This document shows, in pieces, positions 50,166-60,103 of a stretch of DNA of 64,000 nt. Each line of letters opens with the position of its first letter. Position 1 is the stretch's first letter. The translations under genes and the position numbers were made by a program. A model generated the notes under the pieces. That model made no database searches and had not been told where the DNA came from. It saw only the letters and a list, made by a program, of their open reading frames with translations. Source of the DNA: Streptomyces sp. NBC_01235. Its GTDB lineage: Bacteria; Actinomycetota; Actinomycetes; Streptomycetales; Streptomycetaceae. The stretch covers positions 6,944,001-7,008,000 of the forward strand of contig NZ_CP108513.1 of the NCBI RefSeq assembly GCF_035989285.1, in the 5' to 3' direction.

Positions 50166-50825
50166 GTGGGGGACGACGCGGAGTTGACGGCCGCGGTGCT
50201 CGCGGCACAGAACGGGGACGAGACCGCGTTCCGGACTGTGTACCGCACGGTGCACCCGCGGCTGCTCGGGTACGTGCGCACACTCGTCGGCGACCTCGAC
50301 GCCGAGGACGTCACCTCCGAGTCCTGGCTGCAGATCGCCCGTGACCTGGAGCGGTTCAGCGGGGACGCGGACCGTTTCCGTGGCTGGGCCGCCCGGATCG
50401 CCCGCAACCGCGCCCTGGACCACATACGCATGCGCGGACGGCGCCCCGCGATCGGCGGCGACGAGACCGAGCTGACCGGCCGGCCCGCCGAGTCCGACAC
50501 CGCGGGCGAGGCCATCGAGGCGCTGGCCACCGGCCGCACCCTCGACCTCATCGCCCGGCTGCCGCAGGACCAGGCGGAGGCCGTCGTCCTGCGCGTCGTC
50601 ATGGGCCTGGACGCCAAGACGGCCGCCGAGACGCTCGGCAAGCGGCCCGGCGCCGTACGTACGGCCGCGCACCGCGGCCTGAAGAAGCTCGCCGAACTGC
50701 TCGGCGAGGATCCGGAGAAGGCCGGCGCGCTCGACGCACTGCCGCCGCAGCGAGGCCCGCGCCGACGCGCGGTGACGTCCGCAGGTGTGACGCATGGGCG
50801 CACGCGGACGCAGAAGGACATGTGA
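50166..50825 (+). CDS. ECF-type RNA polymerase sigma factor 2
   Basis: A 219-residue sigma factor, clearly paralogous to the one at 48341. Region 2 is ELTAAVLAAQNGDETAFRTVYRTVHPRLLGYVRTLVGDLDAEDVTSESWLQIARDLERFSGD, and region 4 is LIARLPQDQAEAVVLRVVMGLDAKTAAETLGKRPGAVRTAAHRGLKKL. It has a C-terminal extension of about 40 residues, rich in Pro and Arg. The GTG at 50166 has GAGGAAA upstream. Its stop is coupled to the next gene (TGATG), so it and the anti-sigma-like protein are expressed together. Confidence 0.93.
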   Translation: MGDDAELTAAVLAAQNGDETAFRTVYRTVHPRLLGYVRTLVGDLDAEDVTSESWLQIARDLERFSGDADRFRGWAARIARNRALDHIRMRGRRPAIGGDETELTGRPAESDTAGEAIEALATGRTLDLIARLPQDQAEAVVLRVVMGLDAKTAAETLGKRPGAVRTAAHRGLKKLAELLGEDPEKAGALDALPPQRGPRRRAVTSAGVTHGRTRTQKDM

Positions 50826-51961
50826 TGGCCGACAAGCAGGACAGGTGGCTCGACCGCGAAACGGCGGAGCGTCTGCTGCGCGGTGAGTCACTCGACCACG
50901 CTGTCGACGGCGCGGCCGGCGAACAGGCCGAACGGCTCGCGACGACGCTGGGCGCGCTGTCCGCGCTCGCCGCCGAGCCCCTGCCCGCCGACGAGGAACT
51001 TCCCGGCGAGGCCGCGGCCCTGGCCGCCTTCCGCAAGGCTCACGCGGACCGCACCGACCTCACGGCCCACCGGCCGGATCCCGCGGGCCGAGCCGAGCCC
51101 GCGGGCGGAGCCGAGCCTGCGGGCCGAGCCGACGTCGCAGACGCCGGGCTGGTCCGTATCGGAGACGGCCGGAGCCGGGAGGCGGCGGGGAGGCGTCCCC
51201 GGTGGAGCGGGTGGAGTGGGCCCGTGCGGATGGGGCTGGCCGCCGCGCTGGCCGTCGGGATGGTCGGCGGGGCCGCGGCGGTGACCGGCGTGCTGCCGAC
51301 CCCGTTCGACGACGCGGAACCGGCGCGTCCCGCCGTCTCGGCGCCCGCGCTCCCCGACGGTCCGCTCGTCTCCCCCAAGCCGGACGCCATGGGCGGTGAC
51401 GCGCCCTCGGCGACACCGGACAGCGGTACGGGGGACACCGGCAGCGAGGCCGGCGGGGGAGCCGGGAACGGCGGCGCGGGCGACGACACCACCGCCGCCC
51501 CCGACCTCCGCGGCACCTGGCCGACCGGCGTGACCTCGTCCTGCCGCGACCTGCGCACCGGCAAGATCCTGGACACCGAGCGCCGCCGGACCCTGGAGAA
51601 ACTGGCGGGCGGCTCGAAGCGCGTGCCGAAGTACTGCGCGGGTGTCCTCGACGGCACCGGCAACTCCGGCGGCGACGGCCGCACCGGCACCGGCACCGGC
51701 AGCGGCAGCGGCAGCGGGAAAGGCCAGGGGGACCGCGGGAGTCAGGGCGGGCAGGCCGGACTGAGCGGACAGACCGGACAGGCCGGACCGAGCGGCTCGG
51801 ACGGCACGTCAGACCGGGGCGGTGACACCGACGACGACGGTGACCACGACCGCGGCGGTGACGGCGGCGGCCATCACGGACGCCACGGCAGCACCTCCGG
51901 CGGAAGCGACGCAAGCGGCCGTCACGGCCACCGTCACCACGGCGCCGACGCGCCCTCCTAG
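50825..51961 (+). CDS. Anti-sigma-like single-pass membrane protein 2
   Basis: A 378-residue protein. The N-terminal cytoplasmic half has WLDRETAERLLRGESLDHAVDGAAGEQAERLATTLGALSALA and PLPADEELPGEAAALAAFRKAHADR, resembling the first module. Then come a helix (MGLAAALAVGMVGGAAAVTGVL) and a long extracytoplasmic part with two Cys (TSSCRDLRTGKIL, VPKYCAGVLDG). The last about 110 residues are Gly/Ser/His/Asp-rich. The ATG at 50825 has AAGGA seven bases upstream and shares a base with the sigma stop. An anti-sigma role is inferred from coupling and layout. Confidence 0.8.
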   Translation: MADKQDRWLDRETAERLLRGESLDHAVDGAAGEQAERLATTLGALSALAAEPLPADEELPGEAAALAAFRKAHADRTDLTAHRPDPAGRAEPAGGAEPAGRADVADAGLVRIGDGRSREAAGRRPRWSGWSGPVRMGLAAALAVGMVGGAAAVTGVLPTPFDDAEPARPAVSAPALPDGPLVSPKPDAMGGDAPSATPDSGTGDTGSEAGGGAGNGGAGDDTTAAPDLRGTWPTGVTSSCRDLRTGKILDTERRRTLEKLAGGSKRVPKYCAGVLDGTGNSGGDGRTGTGTGSGSGSGKGQGDRGSQGGQAGLSGQTGQAGPSGSDGTSDRGGDTDDDGDHDRGGDGGGHHGRHGSTSGGSDASGRHGHRHHGADAPS

Positions 51962-52495
51962 CGCCCCGACGGGCGACGTTCGTCCCGTCGCCACGCCCGG
52001 CGCGCACGACGCCCGGCACGCTCCCCCACCGCCCCAAGGGCGTGGGAGGTGCCCCCACTCGCCGCACCGGCCGAAGACCCGGGTGCGTCCGGTACGAGGG
52101 CCTCCGGCCGGCACGCGGGGAGCACGCACCGGACGCGCTCCTCGACGGGCAGACGTTGCCTGCCGGGGCACTGGACGCACCCGGCCCTCGGAACCCGGCT
52201 CCGTTGCACCCCACGGGTACCGCCCCCTCGCACGGCTCGCGCACCTCTCGCGCCTCCCTCGCCTCCGTCTCATCCCTCTGACGGGCGGCAGTCGACCCCG
52301 CTCCGACCTGCGACTTCGTAGATCGCTGAAGTTTTTTCGCGGGGGGTGTGACGTTTTCGGCGGCCGGGGCGCAGTAACAAGTGAGCCGACTGGTCATCGG
52401 CCCTTGCACTGAGCCGGGGTTCCCCCCGTACCTTCGGCTCGTGCGCCTGGCGCGGGCGGGACACGTTCCCCCGGTCCCGCCCGCGCCCTCAGCTC
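51962..52495. other. 534-bp non-coding region between convergent genes
   Basis: No gene with coding character was found. It holds the palindromic dispersed repeat at 52020-52056. A weak hairpin ACTTC/GAAGT (52313-52332) followed by six T residues may end transcription from the sigma operon. The rest is GC-rich without recognised motifs. Confidence 0.55.
52020..52056. repeat. Second copy of the dispersed palindromic repeat
   Basis: The block opens GCTCCCCCACCGCCC and closes GGGCGTGGGAGGTGCCCCC. It has a near-perfect hairpin CTCCC-cc-AC-c-GCCC / GGGCGTGGGAG. It shares the GCTCCCCC and TGGGAGGTGCCCCC ends with the copy inside the AhpD-like gene at 5436-5471. Confidence 0.65.
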
Positions 52496-53368
52496 CTACC
52501 AGGACACGACGACCTTGTCGCCGTTCCTCACCTGCGCGAAGAGATCCGCGATCGCCGCCTCGTCCCGGACGTTGACGCAGCCGTGCGAGGCGCCGGCGTA
52601 ACCGCGGGCCGCGAAGTCGGCCGAGTAGTGCACCGCCTGCCCGCCGCTGAAGAACATCGCGTACGGCATCGGCGAGTGGTAGAGCGTGGACACATGGTTG
52701 CGGGACTTCCAGTAGACGTGGAAGACACCCTCCCGGGTGGGCGTGTACTGCGAGCCGAAGCGGACCGACACCGTCGACTCGGTCCGGCCGTCGATCATCC
52801 AGCGCAGGGTCCGGGTCGTCTTGTCGATGCACAGCACCCGCCCGGTCAGACACCGGGGATCGGGCGCGGCGGCCGGCTGACCGCCCATCAGATACAGGTC
52901 CCACTCGCCCGGTTCGCGCGTCATCCCCAGCAGCCGCTGCCAGGTGACGGTGTCCGTCCTCCCGGTGCTCGGCAGCCCGCGCTTGCCCTGGAAGCCCTTC
53001 ACCGCCTGCTCGGTGCGGTCGTCGTACGTGCCCGTGGGACCGTCGTAGAGCCAGGCGACCTGCCGCAGCCGGGCCTGGAGCTCGCGGACCTCGCGCCCGG
53101 TGTCGCCGCGGGACCACAGGACGGCGGCGGGCGGGGCACTGGTGGCCGGGGCGCCGCTCGGCCTGTCGTCGGTGGTGGTCCTGGTCGGGGCGGACGCCGG
53201 GGCGGACGCCGAGGCCGGGGTGGTGGTCGTCGGGCCGACGTCGGCGGGGGCGGGTGAGCGCACCTTCCCGTCCGCGTCCGTCTCCGGGGTCTGCACGCTA
53301 CAGCCGCCGCACACCGTCACCAGGGCCGCCGCGGCGGCCAGGACGGCGATCGATCTCCGCATCCGCAT
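52496..53368 (-). CDS. L,D-transpeptidase (YkuD) with peptidoglycan-binding domain
   Basis: A 290-residue exported wall enzyme that cross-links or attaches peptides by an L,D bond. The N-terminus MRMRRSIAVLAAAAALVTVCGGCS is a signal with a weak lipobox. A Pro/Ser/Thr linker follows, then a PG_binding_1 helical domain (GREVRELQARLRQVAWLYDGPTGTYDDRTEQAVKGFQGKRGL). Last is the YkuD domain with the catalytic ASHGCVNVRDEAA, whose Cys is the nucleophile. The ATG at 53368 is used; a second ATG lies two codons on. It is divergent from the mutase gene and convergent with the sigma module. Confidence 0.9.
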   Translation of the reverse strand: MRMRRSIAVLAAAAALVTVCGGCSVQTPETDADGKVRSPAPADVGPTTTTPASASAPASAPTRTTTDDRPSGAPATSAPPAAVLWSRGDTGREVRELQARLRQVAWLYDGPTGTYDDRTEQAVKGFQGKRGLPSTGRTDTVTWQRLLGMTREPGEWDLYLMGGQPAAAPDPRCLTGRVLCIDKTTRTLRWMIDGRTESTVSVRFGSQYTPTREGVFHVYWKSRNHVSTLYHSPMPYAMFFSGGQAVHYSADFAARGYAGASHGCVNVRDEAAIADLFAQVRNGDKVVVSW

Positions 53369-53552
53369 GCCTGGATGTTCCCCCCGGATGACGCCCTGCG
53401 AACGGACCGGCATTGTTGTGACCGGGACCGCAATCACTCTGTGAGGAAGCTCCCAGCGCGCTCCCCTCCACCGGGTGCGCGCGCGCCGATACAGTCCGTC
53501 GAAGGGTCGGACTGTACTGACGGGTAATTGCTCAGCGGGAGGCATCACACCA

Positions 53553-55133
<1,581 letters not shown>

Positions 55134-55225
55134 ACCGGCCAATTCCTCCGAATGGGTGATCGAGGGCGGAAGCCACCCGTTCCCGGATACGCTCGTGAAG
55201 TGTGAGCCCTGAAAAGGAGGATGCC

Positions 55226-55807
55226 GTGGCTGTACTGCAACACGAGCTGACGTTGGGCGAAGCCGCCGACCTGCTCTCCCGTGCACTGCCTGGGCACCGC
55301 GTGGAGATTCTCCAGGGGAGGCTCACTGTGACACCGCCGCCGGACGGCTCGCATGCATTGTCGTTGACTTGGCTCGTCGAAGCATTCGGAGGGGCGGGGG
55401 CACGGAAGGCCGGGCTCAGGTACGTCCAAGGCATCGGCCTGTGGCTGCCGACCCTGGCCGACGACTACTCGATCCCCGACTTCTCCGTCGTCGACGAGGA
55501 CTTCCGCGACGCCCTCGTCCAGAAGAACTGCTATGCCCCGAATGTCTTCCGCCTCGTCGTGGAAGTGACGTCCTCGAACTGGTCCGACGACCTCGGCCCC
55601 AAGGTCGAGTCCTACGCCGAGGCCGGAATTCCCGTCTATATCGTGGTCGACCGGAAGCACGACGAAGTGCTGCTCTACCAGAACCCGGTCGACGGAAAGT
55701 ACGACGTGCCGCAGCGCTTCAAGCGTGGTCAGGACGTCCCCGTCCCCGAGTCCGTCGGCGTAACCCTCGACCTCGCCGTGGACACCCTCCTCGACGGTGA
55801 CGACTAG
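55226..55807 (+). CDS. Uma2 family (DUF820) PD-(D/E)xK nuclease-like protein 2
   Basis: A 193-residue protein related to the one at 38509. It has DDYSIPDFSVVDEDFRDALV and FRLVVEVTSSNWSDDLGPKVESYAEAGIPVYIVVDRKHDEVLLY, the PD...ExT...K pattern of the nuclease fold. I use the GTG at 55226, preceded by AAGGAGG five bases upstream; a GTG at 55202 lies before that site. It follows the mutase gene after about 90 bases and its stop overlaps the flavin monooxygenase end by four bases on the opposite strand. Function is unknown. Confidence 0.9.
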   Translation: MAVLQHELTLGEAADLLSRALPGHRVEILQGRLTVTPPPDGSHALSLTWLVEAFGGAGARKAGLRYVQGIGLWLPTLADDYSIPDFSVVDEDFRDALVQKNCYAPNVFRLVVEVTSSNWSDDLGPKVESYAEAGIPVYIVVDRKHDEVLLYQNPVDGKYDVPQRFKRGQDVPVPESVGVTLDLAVDTLLDGDD

Positions 55808-57138
55808 GCACCCACTCGAGCCCTGTACTTCTCCGTGCCCTCCTCCGTCTCGCCCGCCCAGCCCACGTACCCGTCCGGGCGGACCAGGAACACCCCGTCC
55901 TCCAGCCTCAGCAGCGTCCACTCCGGGCCCCTGAGCCGGTCGAAGAGACGGACGCCGTCCACCGTCAGGTCGGGGACGCGGTCGCCGGCGCGCAGGGAAC
56001 CGGGGGCCGGCCTGGTCTCCTCGGTCAGGGACGAGTCGCGGTAGTTCAGGCCCAGTTGGCGGGTCGTCGCGCCGCGCTTCGCCTGCGCGCGGTGGATCGC
56101 CGTCGAGAGGCCGAGGACGTGCGCTGCCACCGGGCGGCGCTCCTCCTCGTAGGTGTCCAGCAGTGTCTCCGGCGCCCGGCCCCCCAGTACCGCGCCCAGC
56201 TTCCAGCCCAGGTTGTAGGCGTCCTGGACGCTGGTGTTCAGGCCCTGGCCGCCGGCGGGGGAGTGGACGTGCGCCGCGTCCCCGGCGAGGAGGATCCGGC
56301 CGTCGCGGAAGCGGTCCGCCAGGGCCGCGCGGGGGCGGAAGTTCGAGGACCAGCGGACCTCGGTGACGTCCTCGGGCGCAAGGTGCGTGCGCTCGGCGAG
56401 CACCTTGCGGATGCCGGCCAGGGAGAGGTCGATGTCCGTGCCCTCCGGGAACTGGGCCACCAGCTGGAAGTCCTCCGTGCCCGCCAGCGGGCAGATCGCC
56501 ACGAAGCCCGCGCCTTCCCCGCTCGGCGGGAAGACGTGCCACCAGTCACGGTCGAGACCCGTGATGCGTACGTCCGCCACCAGGAGCGGGTCCGGGTCGA
56601 CCGTCTCGCCCGTCATGCCGATGCCGAGCGCGCGGCGGATCGCCGAACGGCCGCCGTCCGCGGCGACCGCGTACCGTGCGCGGACCGGCTCGCCGGAGGC
56701 GAAGTGTGCCGTCACGCCGTCCGGGTCCTGCTCGATCCGCACCAGCTCGCGGCCGAAGGCCACCGTCCCGCCCAGTTCCGCCAGACGCGCCCGCAGGATC
56801 TCCTGGTTGCGCCACTGCGGGACCATCCAGGGGGCGGTGAAGCGGGAGCCCTCCTCGCCGTCCTTCGCCGGGTCGAACATCCGGTGCTCGCCGGCCTGCC
56901 TGCCGTCCTGCCAGATCATGCCGACCGGGCTCGGGCCGCCGGCGGCGAGGATCTCGTCGAGGACGCCGAGGTCCTCGTACACCTCCATCGTGCGGGGCTG
57001 GAGGCCCTTGCCGCGTGAGCCGGGGGCGAGGCCCTCGCCCCGTTCCGCCACCAGCGCGTCCACCCCGCGTCGGGCCAGGTCGATGCCGAGGGCGAGGCCG
57101 GTGGGGCCCGCGCCGACGATCAGCACGTCCACGTCCAT
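55804..57138 (-). CDS. FAD-dependent monooxygenase (Rox/PgaE-like)
   Basis: A 444-residue class A flavin monooxygenase close to the rifampicin monooxygenase or aromatic polyketide hydroxylase type. It has DVLIVGAGPTGLALGIDLARRG, the DG motif YAVAADGGRSAIRR, and RILLAGDAAHVHSPAGGQGLNTSVQDAYNLGWKL. The C-terminal thioredoxin-like part is present (LRLEDGVFLVRPDGYVGWAG). The ATG at 57138 opens MDVDVLIVGAG; its AAGGAG ribosome-binding site lies inside an operator palindrome. It is divergent from a TetR gene with paired operators between them. Drug inactivation or a hydroxylation step is plausible; the substrate is unknown. Confidence 0.9.
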   Translation of the reverse strand: MDVDVLIVGAGPTGLALGIDLARRGVDALVAERGEGLAPGSRGKGLQPRTMEVYEDLGVLDEILAAGGPSPVGMIWQDGRQAGEHRMFDPAKDGEEGSRFTAPWMVPQWRNQEILRARLAELGGTVAFGRELVRIEQDPDGVTAHFASGEPVRARYAVAADGGRSAIRRALGIGMTGETVDPDPLLVADVRITGLDRDWWHVFPPSGEGAGFVAICPLAGTEDFQLVAQFPEGTDIDLSLAGIRKVLAERTHLAPEDVTEVRWSSNFRPRAALADRFRDGRILLAGDAAHVHSPAGGQGLNTSVQDAYNLGWKLGAVLGGRAPETLLDTYEEERRPVAAHVLGLSTAIHRAQAKRGATTRQLGLNYRDSSLTEETRPAPGSLRAGDRVPDLTVDGVRLFDRLRGPEWTLLRLEDGVFLVRPDGYVGWAGETEEGTEKYRARVGA

Positions 57139-57153
57139 ATCCGCGCAACTCTC

Positions 57154-57205
57154 CTTAACGCCGTTAAGTGCCGTCTCCCACGAGAGTGGCCTTAACGGCG
57201 TTAAG
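57154..57205. promoter_or_regulatory. Twin TetR operator palindromes in a divergent promoter
   Basis: CTTAACGCCGTTAAG (57154-57168) and CTTAACGGCGTTAAG (57191-57205) are near-identical palindromes 37 bases apart. They lie between the divergent flavin monooxygenase and TetR genes. The first overlaps the monooxygenase ribosome-binding site and the second lies just upstream of the TetR GTG. This is the classic layout of a TetR repressor controlling a resistance gene and itself. Confidence 0.85.
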
Positions 57206-57214
57206 CTGTCAAGT

Positions 57215-57907
57215 GTGAGCACCGAACGACGCGCCCCCCTCGACCGCAAGCGGGTCGCGGACACCGCCCTGAAGCTCCTGAACGAGGTCGGCCTGGAGGG
57301 CCTGACCCTGCGCGCCATCGCCCGTGAGCTGGACGTCAAGGCGCCCGCCCTGTACTGGCACTTCAAGGACAAGCAGGCCCTGCTCGACGAGATGGCGACC
57401 GAGATGTACTGGCGGATGGTCGCCGGGACCGCCCTCGATCCCGGCGACAGCTGGCAGGAGCGGCTGCTGAAGTCCAACCGCGGACTGCGCGCCGCGCTGC
57501 TCGGCTACCGCGACGGCGCCAAGGTGTTCAGCGGCTCACGCTTCACCGGCCTGGTGCACGCCGAGCAGATGGAGGACGACCTGCGCCTGTTCACGGCCGC
57601 CGGCTTCAGCATCGCCCGGGCCGTCCGTGCGACGGGCACGACGTACCTCTACACGCTCGGTTTCGTCACCGAGGAACAGGGCGTCCAGCCCCTGCCCGGC
57701 GAGCGCCGTGAGGGGTACGACGTGGCGGAGCGGGCGCGCCTGATGGCCGACTTCCCGCTGTCGGCCCAGGCGGGCGCGGAGCTCTTCGAGGACTACGACC
57801 GCCACTTCGAGGAGGGCCTGGCGCTGGTGATCGCGGGCATCGAGGCGAGCCACGGAGTCGACGACGCGTCCGGTACGGGGTCCGCGGCGAGCCGGACGTC
57901 CAGGTAG
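57215..57907 (+). CDS. TetR-class transcriptional repressor
   Basis: A 230-residue repressor. The helix-turn-helix is LDRKRVADTALKLLNEVGLEGLTLRAIARELDVKAPALYWHFKDKQALLDEMA. The C-terminal domain (LLKSNRGLRAALLGYRDGAKVFSGSRFTG) resembles the original TetR effector domain. The GTG at 57215 opens VSTERRAPLDRKR. It is divergent from the flavin monooxygenase, with twin palindromic operators between, so a ligand-induced drug-response switch is likely. Its last 115 bases overlap the convergent DUF1906 gene, and the C-terminal residues (SHGVDDASGTGSAASRTSR) look unrelated to the family, possibly a fusion of gene ends. Confidence 0.92.
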   Translation: MSTERRAPLDRKRVADTALKLLNEVGLEGLTLRAIARELDVKAPALYWHFKDKQALLDEMATEMYWRMVAGTALDPGDSWQERLLKSNRGLRAALLGYRDGAKVFSGSRFTGLVHAEQMEDDLRLFTAAGFSIARAVRATGTTYLYTLGFVTEEQGVQPLPGERREGYDVAERARLMADFPLSAQAGAELFEDYDRHFEEGLALVIAGIEASHGVDDASGTGSAASRTSR

Positions 57908-59043
57908 TCCTGGTCGATGTTGATCGTGGTGCCGCCCCAGGTCTCGCGGCGGTTCCCGGAGTACTGGTGGATGCGCTGGTGGTCCGCCCAGAAGGGGCTG
58001 GGCACGCTCGGGTCCAGGGTGTCCGCGAGGCCGTTCCACAGACCGTTGTAGATGACGTCCGGCATGGTGCGCTCGCCGTAGTGGTCGACCAGGTCGCTGA
58101 TGCCCGAACCGCTGCTGCTGTACCACCCGGAGCGGTAGCCCCGGGCGTGGAGCTCCTTCGTCCAGGCCTCCTCGAAGGCCAGCACCTTCGCGGTGTACGA
58201 CGCGGAGTACGCCTCCATGTCGTAGTACAGGATCGCCCCGGGACCGAAGCCCAGCGCGGCGGCGTCGCCCGCCGCGTCCTCGGCCGCACTCGCCCCCTGG
58301 GCCGTGGGCGAGCTGATGCCGGAGGCCTGTGTGCCTACGTAGAGCGGTACGAACCGCCAGCCGTCGTCCGCCTGTTGCCGCACCCAGGAGGCCGTCAGGT
58401 TGGGCTGGCTGCAGGCGCGCTTCGAGCCGCCGATGTAGATGCCGACCGCGCTGTAGGGCGAGCTGTCCTGCCAGGTGCTCATGGCGCGGGAGGAAGGGGC
58501 GGTGCAGGTGTCGAAGCCCTTGCCCGAGTGGTAGGTGGCGCTCGCCGGCAGGGCGGGTGCGGCCTCGGGGGGCGCGGGCGACAACTCCTGGACGCGGGGG
58601 GCCGCCGCCGGGACCTCGGCGCCGGACAGGATGGTGCGGACGAGTTCGGGGTCGGTGTCGTAGGTGGCGGTGACGGTCAGTTTGTCGGCCCGGGCGCGGT
58701 ACTGGCGCTTGGCCGGCTCGGCCACGGTGCCCTGCTCGGCGGCCGTGTTGCCGTCCGGCTCGACGAGCAGCGCCTCGGTACGCCCCACCGCGTGGCTGGG
58801 ACAGTCCTGGTCCGCCCCGGGCCGGCCCAGGTACACCGCGTGTCGGTCGAACCGCACACAGGCGGCCGGGTTCTCGGCGAGGTCCACCACCTGCCAGGAG
58901 CCCGGCACGGTGAACCGGTGTCCGCGGTAGTCGACCTGCCGGGTCGGGGCCGGTGGGTCCGCCTGGGCGGGGGCGCCGGCGAGCGCGGTGAGGCCGAGGA
59001 CCGGCAGCACGGGGACCGCGGCTTTTCTCCAACGTGATCGCAT
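57793..59043 (-). CDS. Secreted DUF1906 (glycoside hydrolase-like) protein
   Basis: A 416-residue secreted protein. MRSRWRKAAVPVLPVLGLTALAGAPAQA is a signal peptide with an AxA cleavage site. The first half carries a beta-rich domain (VDYRGHRFTVPGSWQVVDLAENPAACVRFDRHAVYLG). The C-terminal half is the DUF1906/Rv2525c-like TIM barrel resembling GH25 (KGFDTCTAPSSRAMSTWQ, YIGGSKRACSQPNLT, GAILYYDMEAY). The ATG at 59043 has no ribosome-binding site in the AT-rich leader. Its 3' end overlaps the convergent TetR gene by 115 bases. A role at the cell wall is likely; catalysis is unproven. Confidence 0.85.
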   Translation of the reverse strand: MRSRWRKAAVPVLPVLGLTALAGAPAQADPPAPTRQVDYRGHRFTVPGSWQVVDLAENPAACVRFDRHAVYLGRPGADQDCPSHAVGRTEALLVEPDGNTAAEQGTVAEPAKRQYRARADKLTVTATYDTDPELVRTILSGAEVPAAAPRVQELSPAPPEAAPALPASATYHSGKGFDTCTAPSSRAMSTWQDSSPYSAVGIYIGGSKRACSQPNLTASWVRQQADDGWRFVPLYVGTQASGISSPTAQGASAAEDAAGDAAALGFGPGAILYYDMEAYSASYTAKVLAFEEAWTKELHARGYRSGWYSSSGSGISDLVDHYGERTMPDVIYNGLWNGLADTLDPSVPSPFWADHQRIHQYSGNRRETWGGTTINIDQDYLDVRLAADPVPDASSTPWLASMPAITSARPSSKWRS

Positions 59044-59141
59044 TCATGCATTTTGGTAATAAATCTCACGAATGCCCGGAGGGCGCGCCTGCCCTTCACC
59101 TGTGTGACGCGCCGCGTTCCGGGGGACGGCCGGGCCGCGTC

Positions 59142-60038
59142 CTAGGACGCGGCCCGCAAACGCCGTCGTACGGCTCGGGTGACGATCGGCGGCAGCAGGT
59201 CCGCGGCGAGCCGGCGGGCGCGGGAGGACCGGCGCACGGGTGCCGGGGCGGCAGGGCGCGGCGCGGGCTCCACGTAGTGCCGGGAGCGGGGGAAGGGCGG
59301 CGGCTTCATGCCCTGGGCGCGGGCACGGACCAGGCGGTGCCCGGCGGCCGACTGCACGCTCAGACCGCAGTCCTTGCGCTCCTCGAACAGGGCGATGAGC
59401 TCCTCCTGGAGGGGCTCGGGATCACCCCAGGTGCCGTACAGCTTCTGGGTGCTGAGGCAGACCGGGCGCAGTCCGCCGTTGAGCACCGCTTCCCACACGG
59501 CGACGGAGACGCCCGGCGTGTGCTCGGAGCGGAAGTCGTCGAGGACGACGATGCCGTCGGGCCGCAGGATCTCGCGCGCCGCTGAAATGTCGTCGCGGAC
59601 GTGCTCGTACAGGTGTGAGGCGTCGATGTGGACGAAGCGGCAGGTGCCGGGGTCCACCTCGGTGGAGATGACGGAGCTCGGGGCCTCGATCACCCTCGGC
59701 AGGGTGTCGTGGAAGGAGAGATAGTTCCGCTCGAAGGCCTGCCGGGTCAGGGACGCGTACGACTTCGCCGTCTCGGCCCGGTTGGCCCCGTCCGGGGCCT
59801 CGCTCCCGAACAGGTCGCAGACGGTGAACCGCTCGCCGTCCCCGAGGTGCCGGCCCAGGAGGATCGCGCTCTTGCCCAGGTACGCGCCGAGTTCCAGCAG
59901 GTCGCCGCGTACCCCCTTCGCCTCCTGCCGGTCGAGGAACCAGGTGAACAGGACCTGGTCGAGGGGCGGGAACCAGCCCCGTACGTCCTCGAGCTCACCG
60001 GGGTGTGCGCAGGCCTGCGTCTGCTGTGTGTTCGCCAT
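59142..60038 (-). CDS. Class I SAM-dependent methyltransferase
   Basis: A 298-residue methyltransferase of the Methyltransf_24 type. SAM motif I is LLELGAYLGKSAILLGRHLGDGERFTVCDLFG, followed by CRFVHIDASHLYEHVRDDISAAREILRPDGIVVLDDF. Such proteins often methylate sugars in surface glycans or antibiotics. The C-terminal about 60 residues are basic and Pro/Arg-rich (RRSSRARRLAADLLPPIVTRAVRRRL), suggesting membrane or polyanion contact. The ATG at 60038 opens MANTQQTQACAHPG. It lies downstream of an acyltransferase and a large glycosyltransferase on the same strand, forming a surface-glycan group. Confidence 0.85.
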   Translation of the reverse strand: MANTQQTQACAHPGELEDVRGWFPPLDQVLFTWFLDRQEAKGVRGDLLELGAYLGKSAILLGRHLGDGERFTVCDLFGSEAPDGANRAETAKSYASLTRQAFERNYLSFHDTLPRVIEAPSSVISTEVDPGTCRFVHIDASHLYEHVRDDISAAREILRPDGIVVLDDFRSEHTPGVSVAVWEAVLNGGLRPVCLSTQKLYGTWGDPEPLQEELIALFEERKDCGLSVQSAAGHRLVRARAQGMKPPPFPRSRHYVEPAPRPAAPAPVRRSSRARRLAADLLPPIVTRAVRRRLRAAS

Positions 60039-60103
60039 GAGACATGCTTGCTCGCTGCTCGCGCGGCCAACTTTCCCCGGGCTGAACGTCCGGTGAACAC
60101 CTC

